Positions 7,545 through 14,776 of a DNA stretch of 38,649 bases are shown piece by piece. Made by a program: the position numbers and the translations under genes. The notes under the pieces were generated by a model that saw nothing but the letters and a program-made list of their open reading frames with translations, was not told the DNA's origin and ran no database searches. Origin of the DNA: Gammaproteobacteria bacterium (lineage in GTDB: Bacteria; Pseudomonadota; Gammaproteobacteria; Pseudomonadales; Azotimanducaceae); NCBI GenBank assembly GCA_009837725.1, contig VXSY01000273.1, forward strand, positions 1 through 38,649, in the 5' to 3' direction. Within the stretch, counting starts at the first letter, position 1, and each line of letters begins with the position of its first letter.

Positions 7545-7630
7545 GGCTCCTAGCCGGAGGGTGAGCGGATGCGAACCCGTAGGCCAGCAGTTGCGAAGCA
7601 ACTGCCGACGCGCTCGCAGAGCGCGCTAGG
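7545..7630 (+). repeat. R1 structured repeat, copy E
   Basis: This copy starts at GGCTCCTAGCC, the 3' arm of hairpin 1 only. It has a diverged linker, hairpin 2 as GCAGTTGC GAA GCAACTGC and hairpin 3 as GCGCTC GCA GAGCGC, and ends in repeated CTAG. Both stems differ from copies B-D but pair perfectly. It abuts the 3' end of the convergent phosphotransferase gene. Confidence 0.75.
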
Positions 7631-7636
7631 CTAGGG

Positions 7637-8746
7637 CTAGCTATCGCGCAAAAGCCCCCACCCACGTTCGGCTCGGGCCCGCGCGACTCCCGCATACTCC
7701 AGCGCCTTCTCCGAGCTCGCATTGCCGTCGAGCCCGCGCTTGTACACCCCCTGCATGATTCCGGCGGAGCGGAACAGGTTGTAGACGATGTAGAACGGCC
7801 AGTTGGCGATGGCGCCGCGGCCGGCGAAGCCGCAGTAGGCCGCCACCAGTTCGCGTTCGTCGGGAATGCCCCAGGCGTCGAGATCAACGCGCGCGACGGA
7901 GCCTTCGCCCAGCGGCCCGCTCTCGTCGCTGCCGTAGTACTCCTGGCACCAATAGCCGAGGTCGGCAAGGCCGTCGCCCAAGGTCGATAGCTCCCAGTCA
8001 AGGATGGCCACCACACGCGGTTCCATCGGATGCAGCAGCACGTTGCCAAGCCGATAGTCGCCGTGAACAACCACCGGCGGCGTTTCCGCTGGAAGATTCT
8101 CCGGCAGCCAATCCATCAGCCGGTCCATGGCCTCGATGGTTTCGGTCTCCGAGGCGCGGTACTGGCGGCTCCAGCGGTTGATCTGGCGACCGAAGTAGTT
8201 GCCGGGGCGGCCAAAGTCGCCCAAGTCCACGGCAGCCGGGTTCACCGCGTGCAGGTGTGCGAGATGCCGTGCCATGTCGCGGTAGATCTCGCCGCGCTCT
8301 TCGCGTTCCACATCTGGCAGCGCCGTGCGCGCATAAAGCCGCCCTTCTACCATCTCCATGACGTAGAACTTGGAGCCAAGCACCGCGCGGTCCTCGCACA
8401 GCGAATGCATGCGCGGCACCGGCACCGGCGTGTCGTAAAGCGCGTCCATCACGCGGTACTCCCGATCCACCGCATGCGCCGACGGCAGCAACTCTCCCGG
8501 TGGTTGCTTGCGCATCACATAGGGCCGGTCCTTGGCCTCGATGAGAAACGTGGGATTGCTCTGGCCACCCTCGAATTGCTGCACCGTGAACGGACCCTCG
8601 AAGCCCTCGATGTGCTCCTCCATGTAGGCACGCAGCGCATCCTCGTCGAATCGATGCTGGGGTCGCACCGGCGTCAGTTCCACGTCACTCAACGGTCCGC
8701 CCTCCGAAGGTGGTGTGCCGGATTGTACGGGCCGCAGCCGCTTCAT
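7637..8746 (-). CDS. Phosphotransferase family protein (APH / ACAD10-11-like kinase)
   Basis: This 369-residue protein has the protein-kinase-like fold of aminoglycoside phosphotransferases. It belongs to the group related to the kinase domain of acyl-CoA dehydrogenase family members 10 and 11, which acts in 4-hydroxyacid or acyl-CoA catabolism. The nucleotide-binding region has FEGGQSNPTFLI and K80 in VMRKQPPG. The catalytic loop is HGDYRLGN (228-235) and the metal-binding aspartate is D250 in ILDWELSTLGDGLADLGYW. The start ATG at 8746 is supported by AAGGAG nine bases upstream on the minus strand. No acyl-CoA dehydrogenase gene is adjacent. Antibiotic resistance is not implied, because the ACAD-like signature fits a metabolic substrate better. 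Confidence 0.86.
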   Translation of the reverse strand: MKRLRPVQSGTPPSEGGPLSDVELTPVRPQHRFDEDALRAYMEEHIEGFEGPFTVQQFEGGQSNPTFLIEAKDRPYVMRKQPPGELLPSAHAVDREYRVMDALYDTPVPVPRMHSLCEDRAVLGSKFYVMEMVEGRLYARTALPDVEREERGEIYRDMARHLAHLHAVNPAAVDLGDFGRPGNYFGRQINRWSRQYRASETETIEAMDRLMDWLPENLPAETPPVVVHGDYRLGNVLLHPMEPRVVAILDWELSTLGDGLADLGYWCQEYYGSDESGPLGEGSVARVDLDAWGIPDERELVAAYCGFAGRGAIANWPFYIVYNLFRSAGIMQGVYKRGLDGNASSEKALEYAGVARARAERGWGLLRDS

Positions 8747-8853
8747 GAGTTATCTCCTTGCCCGACGCGACGCGTGGCTTCATAGTCGCGGGGGCCGTCC
8801 GCTCGCATGGCAGGGCGGCAACTCGAGCAATGGGGATGTTAGGAAGGAGGTAC

Positions 8854-9609
8854 ATGAAGCCTATATCGGTGCAGCTCTATTCGCTGCGGGAGGAGTCGCA
8901 AGAGGATTTCGATGGCGTGCTCGAACGTCTGGCGGCCGTTGGCTACAAGGGGGTCGAGCCGTTTGCGCTGTTTGGCAAGACGGCGGAGGCGTTCAAGCGG
9001 CAGGTGGAAGATCTCGGCATGACGGTCTCCTCCACGCACCATCCCTGGGCCAACCGTTTCGAGGCGCAGGAAGTGATCGACACCGTGTCCGCGCTGGGCC
9101 TCAGCCGTGCCGCGGGGGGCTTTTCGCCGAACGACTTTGCCGACATGGATGCGGTGATGCGCACAGCCGACACCATCAACGGCCTTATCGAACGGCTGCG
9201 CCCCGCGGGTATTGACCTCTTCATCCACAACCACTGGTGGGAGTTCGAGGAGATCGAAGGCGAACTCGGCTATCACCACATCGCGCGGCTCTGTCCCGAC
9301 CTGCAATTCGAGGTGGACACCTACTGGGCCGCCAACTTCGGCGCCGTGGACCCCGCGACCGAAGTGGCGCGAGTGCGGGACCGGGCGCCGCTCTTGCACA
9401 TCAAAGACGGCCCCTTGGAACGGGACAAGGCACACGTAGCGGTAGGCGATGGCCGCATGGATATCGCCGGCATCGTCGCTGCCGCCGACCCCGATGTGCT
9501 CGAATGGCTCATCGTCGAACTCGATGCCTGCGACACCGACATGATGACCGCGGTGAAAGGCAGCTATCGCTATCTCACGCAACAAGGATTGGCAGCCGGC
9601 AATGAGTGA
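8854..9609 (+). CDS. Sugar phosphate isomerase/epimerase family (xylose isomerase-like TIM barrel)
   Basis: This 251-residue TIM-barrel protein belongs to the AP-endonuclease 2 / xylose isomerase-like superfamily, whose members isomerise or epimerise sugars and polyols with a divalent metal. Likely metal and substrate positions are in HNHWWEF (125-131), EVDTYW (153-158), HIKDG (182-186), VGDGRMD (197-203) and E222 near the C-terminus. The start ATG at 8854 has a strong ribosome site, AAGGAGG, four bases upstream. Its last eight bases overlap the start of the aminotransferase gene, so the two are translationally coupled. The divergent phosphotransferase gene shares the 107-bp upstream spacer. 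The substrate is not identifiable. Confidence 0.86.
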   Translation: MKPISVQLYSLREESQEDFDGVLERLAAVGYKGVEPFALFGKTAEAFKRQVEDLGMTVSSTHHPWANRFEAQEVIDTVSALGLSRAAGGFSPNDFADMDAVMRTADTINGLIERLRPAGIDLFIHNHWWEFEEIEGELGYHHIARLCPDLQFEVDTYWAANFGAVDPATEVARVRDRAPLLHIKDGPLERDKAHVAVGDGRMDIAGIVAAADPDVLEWLIVELDACDTDMMTAVKGSYRYLTQQGLAAGNE

Positions 9610-10759
9610 ATCACGCAAATTCGACTTCGCCGTTGGGCGCACCAATCCGGCGACCTTCCCCATCGAGCGGGTGCAGCGCGCCGCTCACGACGCCATCGCG
9701 CGGGAGTTTGCGGAAATCACCGAATATCCAGGCCGGCTGGGCCACCCGGGCTTGCGCCAGGTGATGGCGCGGCGCGAATCCGAGCGCGAGGGCGTGCAAG
9801 TGGATGCCGACCTCATCAGCCTCATGAACGGCTCCATGCAGGCGGTCACCCTCACCGCCGAGGCGCTCACCAAGCCCGGCGACACCGTGGTGCTCGAGGA
9901 ACTCACCTATGGCGGCACCATCGGCGCCTACCGCACCCTCGGCATCGACATGCAGGGGCTGCCGGTGGACGAAGACGGCATGAAAGTGGAGCTGCTCGAA
10001 GCCAAGCTCGATGAGCTCGGCGAGGGCGAGCGCAAGCCCAGGTTCATCTACGTGCTCACTACCTACCAGAACCCCACCGGAGCGATGATGTCGCTGCCCC
10101 GCCGCCGTCGCCTGATCGACATCGCCCGGGAGCGTGACATCCCTGTGGTGGAAGACAACTGCTATGGCGACGTGCACTTCGACGGCGACAAGCCGCCGGC
10201 GCTCTATGCGCTGTCCGACTACGACAAGATCATCTACATGTGCTCGCTGTCGAAGATTCTGGCTCCGGGGATGCGGCTCGGCTATCTCTATGCGCAGCAG
10301 GAGCTTCTCGATCGCATCCTGTCGCGGCGGCACGACGCGGGCGGCAACTACCTGGCGGCGGCCATCGTGGCGGAGCTCTATCGGGACGGGGTGTGGGACC
10401 TCACCGAGGAACTGAACGTCTCCCTTGCCACCAAGAAGAACCTGGTGGTGGATGGGCTTGCTGCCGAGGCGGCGGATGTTTGTGCGTGGTCGAACCCGGC
10501 AGGGGGCCTCTTCGTGTGGGTCCGGTTCCCGGAGGATGTGGATCAGGACAAGCTCCTTAAGCTCACCGCTGAAGCCGGCTTCTACTACGCCCAGGGCGCC
10601 AACTTCCACATCGCCGGCGAGCGCGTGCCGTATCTGCGCCTCGCCTTCGGTCACGTGCCGGACGACGACATCCGTGATGGCATCCCGGTGCTGGCGCGGT
10701 GCATTCGGCAATCGCGGACGAGCAATCTGCCGCCGGCGTTCACGGGCCTCTTTGACTGA
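9602..10759 (+). CDS. PLP-dependent aminotransferase, class I/II (2-aminoadipate/MocR-type)
   Basis: This 385-residue fold-type I aminotransferase uses pyridoxal phosphate to move an amino group between an amino acid and an oxo acid. The cofactor lysine is K218 in SLSKILAPGMRLGY, with R225 nearby. N157-P158 in YQNPTG, D185 and Y188 in VVEDNCYGD are further PLP contacts. GHPGLRQVMARR near residue 47 resembles the catalytic domain of MocR-like and 2-aminoadipate aminotransferases, but there is no N-terminal GntR-type DNA-binding domain, so it is an enzyme only. ATGAGTGA at 9602-9609 holds both its start and the stop of the isomerase. The pair could act on an amino sugar or on a product of the isomerase, which is inference. 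Confidence 0.9.
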   Translation: MSESRKFDFAVGRTNPATFPIERVQRAAHDAIAREFAEITEYPGRLGHPGLRQVMARRESEREGVQVDADLISLMNGSMQAVTLTAEALTKPGDTVVLEELTYGGTIGAYRTLGIDMQGLPVDEDGMKVELLEAKLDELGEGERKPRFIYVLTTYQNPTGAMMSLPRRRRLIDIARERDIPVVEDNCYGDVHFDGDKPPALYALSDYDKIIYMCSLSKILAPGMRLGYLYAQQELLDRILSRRHDAGGNYLAAAIVAELYRDGVWDLTEELNVSLATKKNLVVDGLAAEAADVCAWSNPAGGLFVWVRFPEDVDQDKLLKLTAEAGFYYAQGANFHIAGERVPYLRLAFGHVPDDDIRDGIPVLARCIRQSRTSNLPPAFTGLFD

Positions 10760-10875
10760 GCAGGTGCCCTTGGGAAGCACCTCGTTGGGGGATGGATCGA
10801 GGTAATGCGCGCAGGGGGCCGGATGCCCCTCCAAAGGCCACCCATCCGCCGGCAAGGTAAGCTTGGGCAGTCCTG

Positions 10876-11000
10876 TTGCGAGGGGACAGGGTCATAGACG
10901 AATCCGAACCCGGCGCTGCGGCACCGCCGAAGCGCAGGCGATGTGACAACTGCGGTGCCCGGCTGCGGGGGCGGTTTTGCGTCAAGTGCGGCCAGCGACC
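10876..11000 (+). pseudogene. Extra out-of-frame zinc ribbon upstream of the DUF3667-like gene
   Basis: In the frame one base behind the main gene, codons from about 10894 encode DESEPGAAAPPKRRR followed by CDNCGARLRGRFCVKCGQR. That is a complete four-cysteine zinc ribbon almost identical in plan to the in-frame ribbon CENCGAPKQGLYCAVCGQ at about 11025-11080. An AGGGG ribosome-site-like stretch precedes an ATA codon at 10894, and the only normal start nearby is TTG at 10876. It looks like the true N-terminus of the downstream protein, separated by a frameshift between 11000 and 11020, or a degenerate duplication. Confidence 0.5.
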
Positions 11001-12118
11001 AGCACTATGTGGAGGAGATCCGCTGCGAGAACTGCGGGGCTCCGAAGCAGGGCCTGTACTGCGCCGTCTGTGGCCAAAACGACCGCAACTACCGTCGCTC
11101 GGTGTTCCCGGTGGTAGGGCAGGCCCTCGCGGAGACGTTTGAGACCGACTCTCGGCTTTGGGCGACGCTGCGGGCGCTCCTCGTCCGCCCAGGCCATCTC
11201 TCTCGGGAGTTTTCGCGCAATCGGCGGGCGAGCTATCTGCCGCCGTTCCGGCTGTATCTGTTCTCCAGCATCGTCTTTTTCTTCGCGCTGTCGATGACCA
11301 TCGACCTGCCGGAGGGCCCCGGTGAGGCGCGGGCGTTCTTTGCGGACCGCGAAGACGCGCCGCCAGTCCTGCGCGAGCGCCTGCGCGAAGGAGGGATCGA
11401 GCTGCGTCGTACCGACGGGGGTACGGAAGAGGAGGGTGACGGCGGGGGACCGGGCCTCACGATTCAGTTCGACCTCGATGACGACGACATCGGGTTGGCC
11501 CTAGAGGGGGGCCAAGGGTCCCGCTATACGCCAACGCCCGACCAGCGAGTCCTGATGGAGCGGTTCGTCGAAGTCCTTGATGACGAGCGTCGCCGTCGGC
11601 TGGAGCGGGCGCTCCGTGGGCCACTCGGCAAGACGATGTGGGAGAGCGTCGAGAACCTGACGGAACAGAGTATCGCTGAAATGGATCGGGTGGACCTTTA
11701 CGTCGTGGGGCAAGTGATCGACTTCCTGTACGAGCCATGGGCTGCCGCCCGGACGTGGATCGAAAACCTGCCGGTGGCGATGTTCTGCGTGCTGCCGCTC
11801 TATGCGCTGCTGCTCAAGATCGTCTATCCGTCCCGCTACTACGCCGAGCACATCGTCTTCGCCATGCACATCCACACGGTGGCGTTCATCGTCTTCACCG
11901 TCATGATGATCCTCCCCGAAACCGCGAATGTGGACGACTGGGCATCCTTGGCCCTGTTCATCGGCTTTGCCGCCTACCAGTTCCTGGCCTTGCGCAACTA
12001 CTACGGCGGCGGTGTGCTCGCCACCACCGTCAAGTACTGCCTCCTGGGTGCAGCGTATTCGGTGCTCCTCTTCGCGGCCTTCTTGGCCGCATTCGGGGTG
12101 GTGTTCTTGCTCATGTGA
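10943..12118 (+). CDS. Zinc-ribbon membrane protein, DUF3667-like
   Basis: This inner-membrane protein of about 391 residues (from GTG at 10943) has unknown function. It opens with a zinc ribbon, CENCG...YCAVCGQ, and then the block TLRALLVRPGHLSREFSRNRRASYLPPFRLYLF that is typical of DUF3667-type proteins. A hydrophobic segment (SSIVFFFALSM) follows, then an acidic soluble loop of about 150 residues. Three or four C-terminal membrane spans come next: AMFCVLPLYALLLKIV, HIHTVAFIVFTVMMIL, ASLALFIGFAAYQFLAL and YSVLLFAAFLAAFGVVFLL. The start is uncertain, because the stretch before the ribbon is out of frame with a second ribbon encoded upstream. GTG at 11009, just before EEIRCENCG, is another option. 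It stands alone between the aminotransferase gene and an R2 repeat. Confidence 0.72.
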   Translation: MTTAVPGCGGGFASSAASDQHYVEEIRCENCGAPKQGLYCAVCGQNDRNYRRSVFPVVGQALAETFETDSRLWATLRALLVRPGHLSREFSRNRRASYLPPFRLYLFSSIVFFFALSMTIDLPEGPGEARAFFADREDAPPVLRERLREGGIELRRTDGGTEEEGDGGGPGLTIQFDLDDDDIGLALEGGQGSRYTPTPDQRVLMERFVEVLDDERRRRLERALRGPLGKTMWESVENLTEQSIAEMDRVDLYVVGQVIDFLYEPWAAARTWIENLPVAMFCVLPLYALLLKIVYPSRYYAEHIVFAMHIHTVAFIVFTVMMILPETANVDDWASLALFIGFAAYQFLALRNYYGGGVLATTVKYCLLGAAYSVLLFAAFLAAFGVVFLLM

Positions 12119-12188
12119 GTTTCCGTCCTGGTGAGGACGCCGGGTCGTGGGCGTGCAGGGAACAGAGGACGGTTCCCGCCACCGACGA

Positions 12189-12320
12189 GGCGTCTCGCGG
12201 GGAGGAGGCTGGTTACACCTTCGGGCCCTTGGTTGCTTCGCCTTCGGCGCGAGGAGCGTGATGGGCCCTCGCTCCGAAGGCAAGTCGGGACCGCGCCATC
12301 CGGCCGCCACATTGGTGTTG
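12189..12320 (-). repeat. R2 dispersed repeat, copy 3 (reverse orientation)
   Basis: Read on the minus strand this carries the R2 blocks in order: CAACACCAA, GGCCGGATGGCGCGGTCCC, GGAGCGAGGGCCCATCACG, CTCCTCGCGCCGAAGGCGAAG, CAACCAAGG, AACCAGCC and GCGAGACG. A GGAGCG/CGCTCC stem spans the centre here and in copy 2. It fills the spacer between the DUF3667-like and DUF7009-type genes. Confidence 0.75.
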
Positions 12321-12401
12321 ACTCGGCGTCAAGTCCATTCGTGGCCAATCAACGTGTTGCGGAATCTGTTTCCTGCAAAGAGGTTGGGCGGCGCCGGCAG
12401 G

Positions 12402-12414
12402 CATAATGCACCCC
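12402..12414 (+). promoter_or_regulatory. -10-like box 7 nt before the DUF7009-type gene
   Basis: CATAAT at 12402-12407 is followed by seven bases and then ATG at 12415, with no Shine-Dalgarno sequence. This is the same spacing as at the HAD gene. The box also contains an in-frame ATG at 12406, which would not be in such a transcript. Confidence 0.33.
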
Positions 12415-12765
12415 ATGAAGCTGCGCATTCACGGTGATTCGATTCGGCTTCGGCTAACGGTTGGCGAAGTAGTCGCGGTGGGTCGCGGGGAAACCGTGGC
12501 GGAGACCGCGCACCTCGGCGACCCCCACCTCTCCTATTCCCTCACGCCGCTGGCCGACGCGACCGCCGTGGATGCCGTGTTCGATGGCGGCGCGATGCGC
12601 GTGTCCCTGCCTGCTGCAATGGCACGGCGCTGGGCGGAGACGGAGGAAGTCTCCCTGCACGGTGCCGCTGGCGCCGTGATCATCCTCATCGAAAAGGACT
12701 TCGACTGTTTGGAACCTCGGGAGGGGGACGAGAAGCTCGACACGTTTCCCAACCCCAAGGCTTGA
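12415..12765 (+). CDS. Small conserved protein, DUF7009-type
   Basis: This 116-residue soluble protein matches the pattern of the DUF7009 family as I remember it. It begins MKLRIHGDSIRLRLT, continues with alternating strands and a SYSLTP segment, and ends with VIILIEKDFDCLEPREGDEKLDTFPNP, which is the family's most recognisable stretch. Function is unknown. No catalytic residues or membrane segments are evident, and the composition suggests a small beta-rich domain. The ATG at 12406 would add MHP, but the 12415 start gives the family-typical N-terminus. It is convergent with the SulP gene, 128 bp away, and that spacer shows no feature I can support. Confidence 0.7.
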   Translation: MKLRIHGDSIRLRLTVGEVVAVGRGETVAETAHLGDPHLSYSLTPLADATAVDAVFDGGAMRVSLPAAMARRWAETEEVSLHGAAGAVIILIEKDFDCLEPREGDEKLDTFPNPKA

Positions 12766-12893
12766 TCGGCGGCGGCTTCGACCAACCACACGGGGACGCA
12801 CACGTCGGCCGCGGGATGCTTGTCGCGGGCCGATGGCTTCTAGCGCCGCCAAACCCCTCGCTACGCTCGGCGTCTGGCCCCAGCCACTACCTC

Positions 12894-14582
12894 CTAGGCT
12901 CTTGCTTGCTTGTCGGTCAAGGTTGGGCCTGTCGAATCACGCCGGATGCCAAGGAATGCGGCGGCCAGCGGGCGCGCCTCGTCCAGACTTCGCACGCGGT
13001 TCCGCTCGCCAACGGCGTGCAGGATGTTGAGCGTGTCGAGCGTCGCGGCAACGGAGCCGGACAGTCCGATCATGATGCAGTGCGTGTCTGCTCGCCGCGC
13101 CACATCGAGGAGCTGCTCGATCACCATCGCCGCGCTGTCGTCGATGTAGGTCGCCTCGCTGAAGTCGAACATCACCACGTCGTGGTCCTTGATGTCCTCG
13201 CCGATCACGCTAACCAGCCGATGCGACGACGCCACCGTGAAGCTGCCCCGGAGCGCCAGCAAGCCGACCCTGGCCTGGTAGGCGTCGAACTCCTCCACGG
13301 GCTGGTAATGGGCGAAGAAGACGCGGTCGAGCAGGGGCGTGGACACCAGGCTGTCGAGTTCAAGCTGTTCCAATTGCCGAGCGTGCGCCATGCCACCGGC
13401 AATCAAGCCGATGGCAACCGCGGTGACTAGGTCCACGAAGATGGTCAGCATCAAGGTGATGAGCATCACCAGCAGGTGATCGGTGCGCAGGCGATGCACC
13501 CGCGCCAGCATCCGCCAGTCGATGATGTCCCAGCCAACCTTCACCAACACGCCAGCCAGCGCAGCGAGCGGGATTGGATCAACCAGCCCGCCGAGGCCCA
13601 GCACCACGGCGAGCAACAATGCCGAGCGCAGCACGCCCGACACCGGCGTTCGACCGCCAGCGCGGATGTTGGTGACGGTTCCGACCGTGGCACCGGCGCC
13701 GGGCAGCGCTCCGAACAGCCCCGCCGCCATGTTGCCGATGCCCTGTCCGACGAGTTCGCGATCCGGATTGTGTCGGTTGCCTGTGAGGGAATCCGCCACC
13801 AGCGAGGTGAGCAGCGCATCCACGGACCCGAGCAAGGCCAGAATCAGGGCGGGTTGCAGGGCGGTCAGGTAGAAGGAGGGTTCGGGGAGCGCCAGATGCA
13901 GCGAAGGCAGGCCGGTGGGAATGGGGCCGATGACCGGTGCGTCGGTAAGCCAAATCATGCCGAGCGCAGTGCCGATCGCCAGCGCCGCCAGGGGAGCGGG
14001 CAGCGCCTTGTCGAGCCGGCGCGGCCACAGGAATGCCGCCAGCAGCGTCACCGTGCCGACGATGACGGCATCGGGGTTGAGGCTTGCCACGGCCTCGGGC
14101 AATGCCGCCAGGGCATCGAGCGGGCCGCCGGTGGAAGACTTGCCCAGAAACGGCAGGGCCTGCACCAGCATGACGATGACGCCAATGCCGGACATGAAGC
14201 CCGAGACCACGACGTGCGGGGTATAGGCGACGAAACGACCGATCTTCGAAAGCCCCAGCAAGACCTGCATGAGGCCGGCAAGGACGACGATGGTGAGAGC
14301 CTCGGCGAGGCTGTCCGAATAGGTGACCATGATCGTTGCCATGGCAACGGTCATGGCGGGTGTCGGCCCGGAAATCTGTGAGCGCGTGCCGCCGAACACG
14401 GCGGCGAAAAAGCCGACGATGATGGCGCCGTAGAGGCCTGCCGCCGCCCCCATCCCCGAAGCGATGCCGAAGCCGAGTGCCACCGGCAGCGCCAGCACCA
14501 TGGAAGTGAGGCCGCCGAACATGTCGCCGCGCAGTGTCGGCAGGTTGTAGTCGAGCCGCTTCAGGCTTGCGAAGGTAAGCAC
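12894..14582 (-). CDS. SulP-family anion transporter with STAS domain
   Basis: This 562-residue inner-membrane transporter belongs to SLC26/SulP, whose members move sulfate, bicarbonate or dicarboxylates. The N-terminal membrane domain carries family features: LPVALGFGIASGMGAAAGLYGAI, then GGTRSQISGPTPAMTVAMA (the substrate-site SGPT region), and later GALPGAGATVGTVTNIRAGGRTPVSG. The cytoplasmic STAS domain covers about the last 110 residues (LLALRGSFTVASS...VVMFDFSEATYIDDSAAMVIEQL). The GTG start at 14582 is chosen because GGGAGG lies five bases upstream and the protein then begins at the family's usual N-terminal helix. The frame is open for another 102 codons upstream, but that sequence is not protein-like. 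Its neighbours act on organic acids, so dicarboxylate transport, as in E. coli DauA, is possible. Sulfate or bicarbonate are alternatives. Confidence 0.88.
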   Translation of the reverse strand: MLTFASLKRLDYNLPTLRGDMFGGLTSMVLALPVALGFGIASGMGAAAGLYGAIIVGFFAAVFGGTRSQISGPTPAMTVAMATIMVTYSDSLAEALTIVVLAGLMQVLLGLSKIGRFVAYTPHVVVSGFMSGIGVIVMLVQALPFLGKSSTGGPLDALAALPEAVASLNPDAVIVGTVTLLAAFLWPRRLDKALPAPLAALAIGTALGMIWLTDAPVIGPIPTGLPSLHLALPEPSFYLTALQPALILALLGSVDALLTSLVADSLTGNRHNPDRELVGQGIGNMAAGLFGALPGAGATVGTVTNIRAGGRTPVSGVLRSALLLAVVLGLGGLVDPIPLAALAGVLVKVGWDIIDWRMLARVHRLRTDHLLVMLITLMLTIFVDLVTAVAIGLIAGGMAHARQLEQLELDSLVSTPLLDRVFFAHYQPVEEFDAYQARVGLLALRGSFTVASSHRLVSVIGEDIKDHDVVMFDFSEATYIDDSAAMVIEQLLDVARRADTHCIMIGLSGSVAATLDTLNILHAVGERNRVRSLDEARPLAAAFLGIRRDSTGPTLTDKQARA

Positions 14583-14776
14583 GGCGCCTCCCTGTTCCGG
14601 CACCCTCCTAGGGTTGCCCGCCGTGTGTTTGACCAGGATCGTTGATGTCGTGATTTGGGCCCATTGTCGTCTGTCATGGGCGGCATTGCACACACACGCA
14701 ACACGTCGCCGCCTTGTATTGGCTATTTGTGATTGCGAGCATGGCGGCGGACCATTGGGAGAGGCTAGAGAGCGAT

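Noticed and set aside
7637-8746. Aminoglycoside resistance gene
   Set aside because: The kinase motifs are present, but the ACAD10/11-like sequence around HGDYRLGN and DWELSTLGDG points to a metabolic kinase.
9611-10855. Long minus-strand open frame opposite the aminotransferase
   Set aside because: It is an antisense shadow: the plus strand has the full set of PLP motifs, and the minus translation has no recognisable domain.
10760-10875. Terminator after the aminotransferase (AGGTGC...GCACCT)
   Set aside because: The stem is short, the loop is long and no T-run follows.
14583-14776. Defined promoters for the SulP and TcuA-like genes
   Set aside because: Several TTG-containing hexamers exist, but no -35/-10 pair with both good match and spacing could be chosen.
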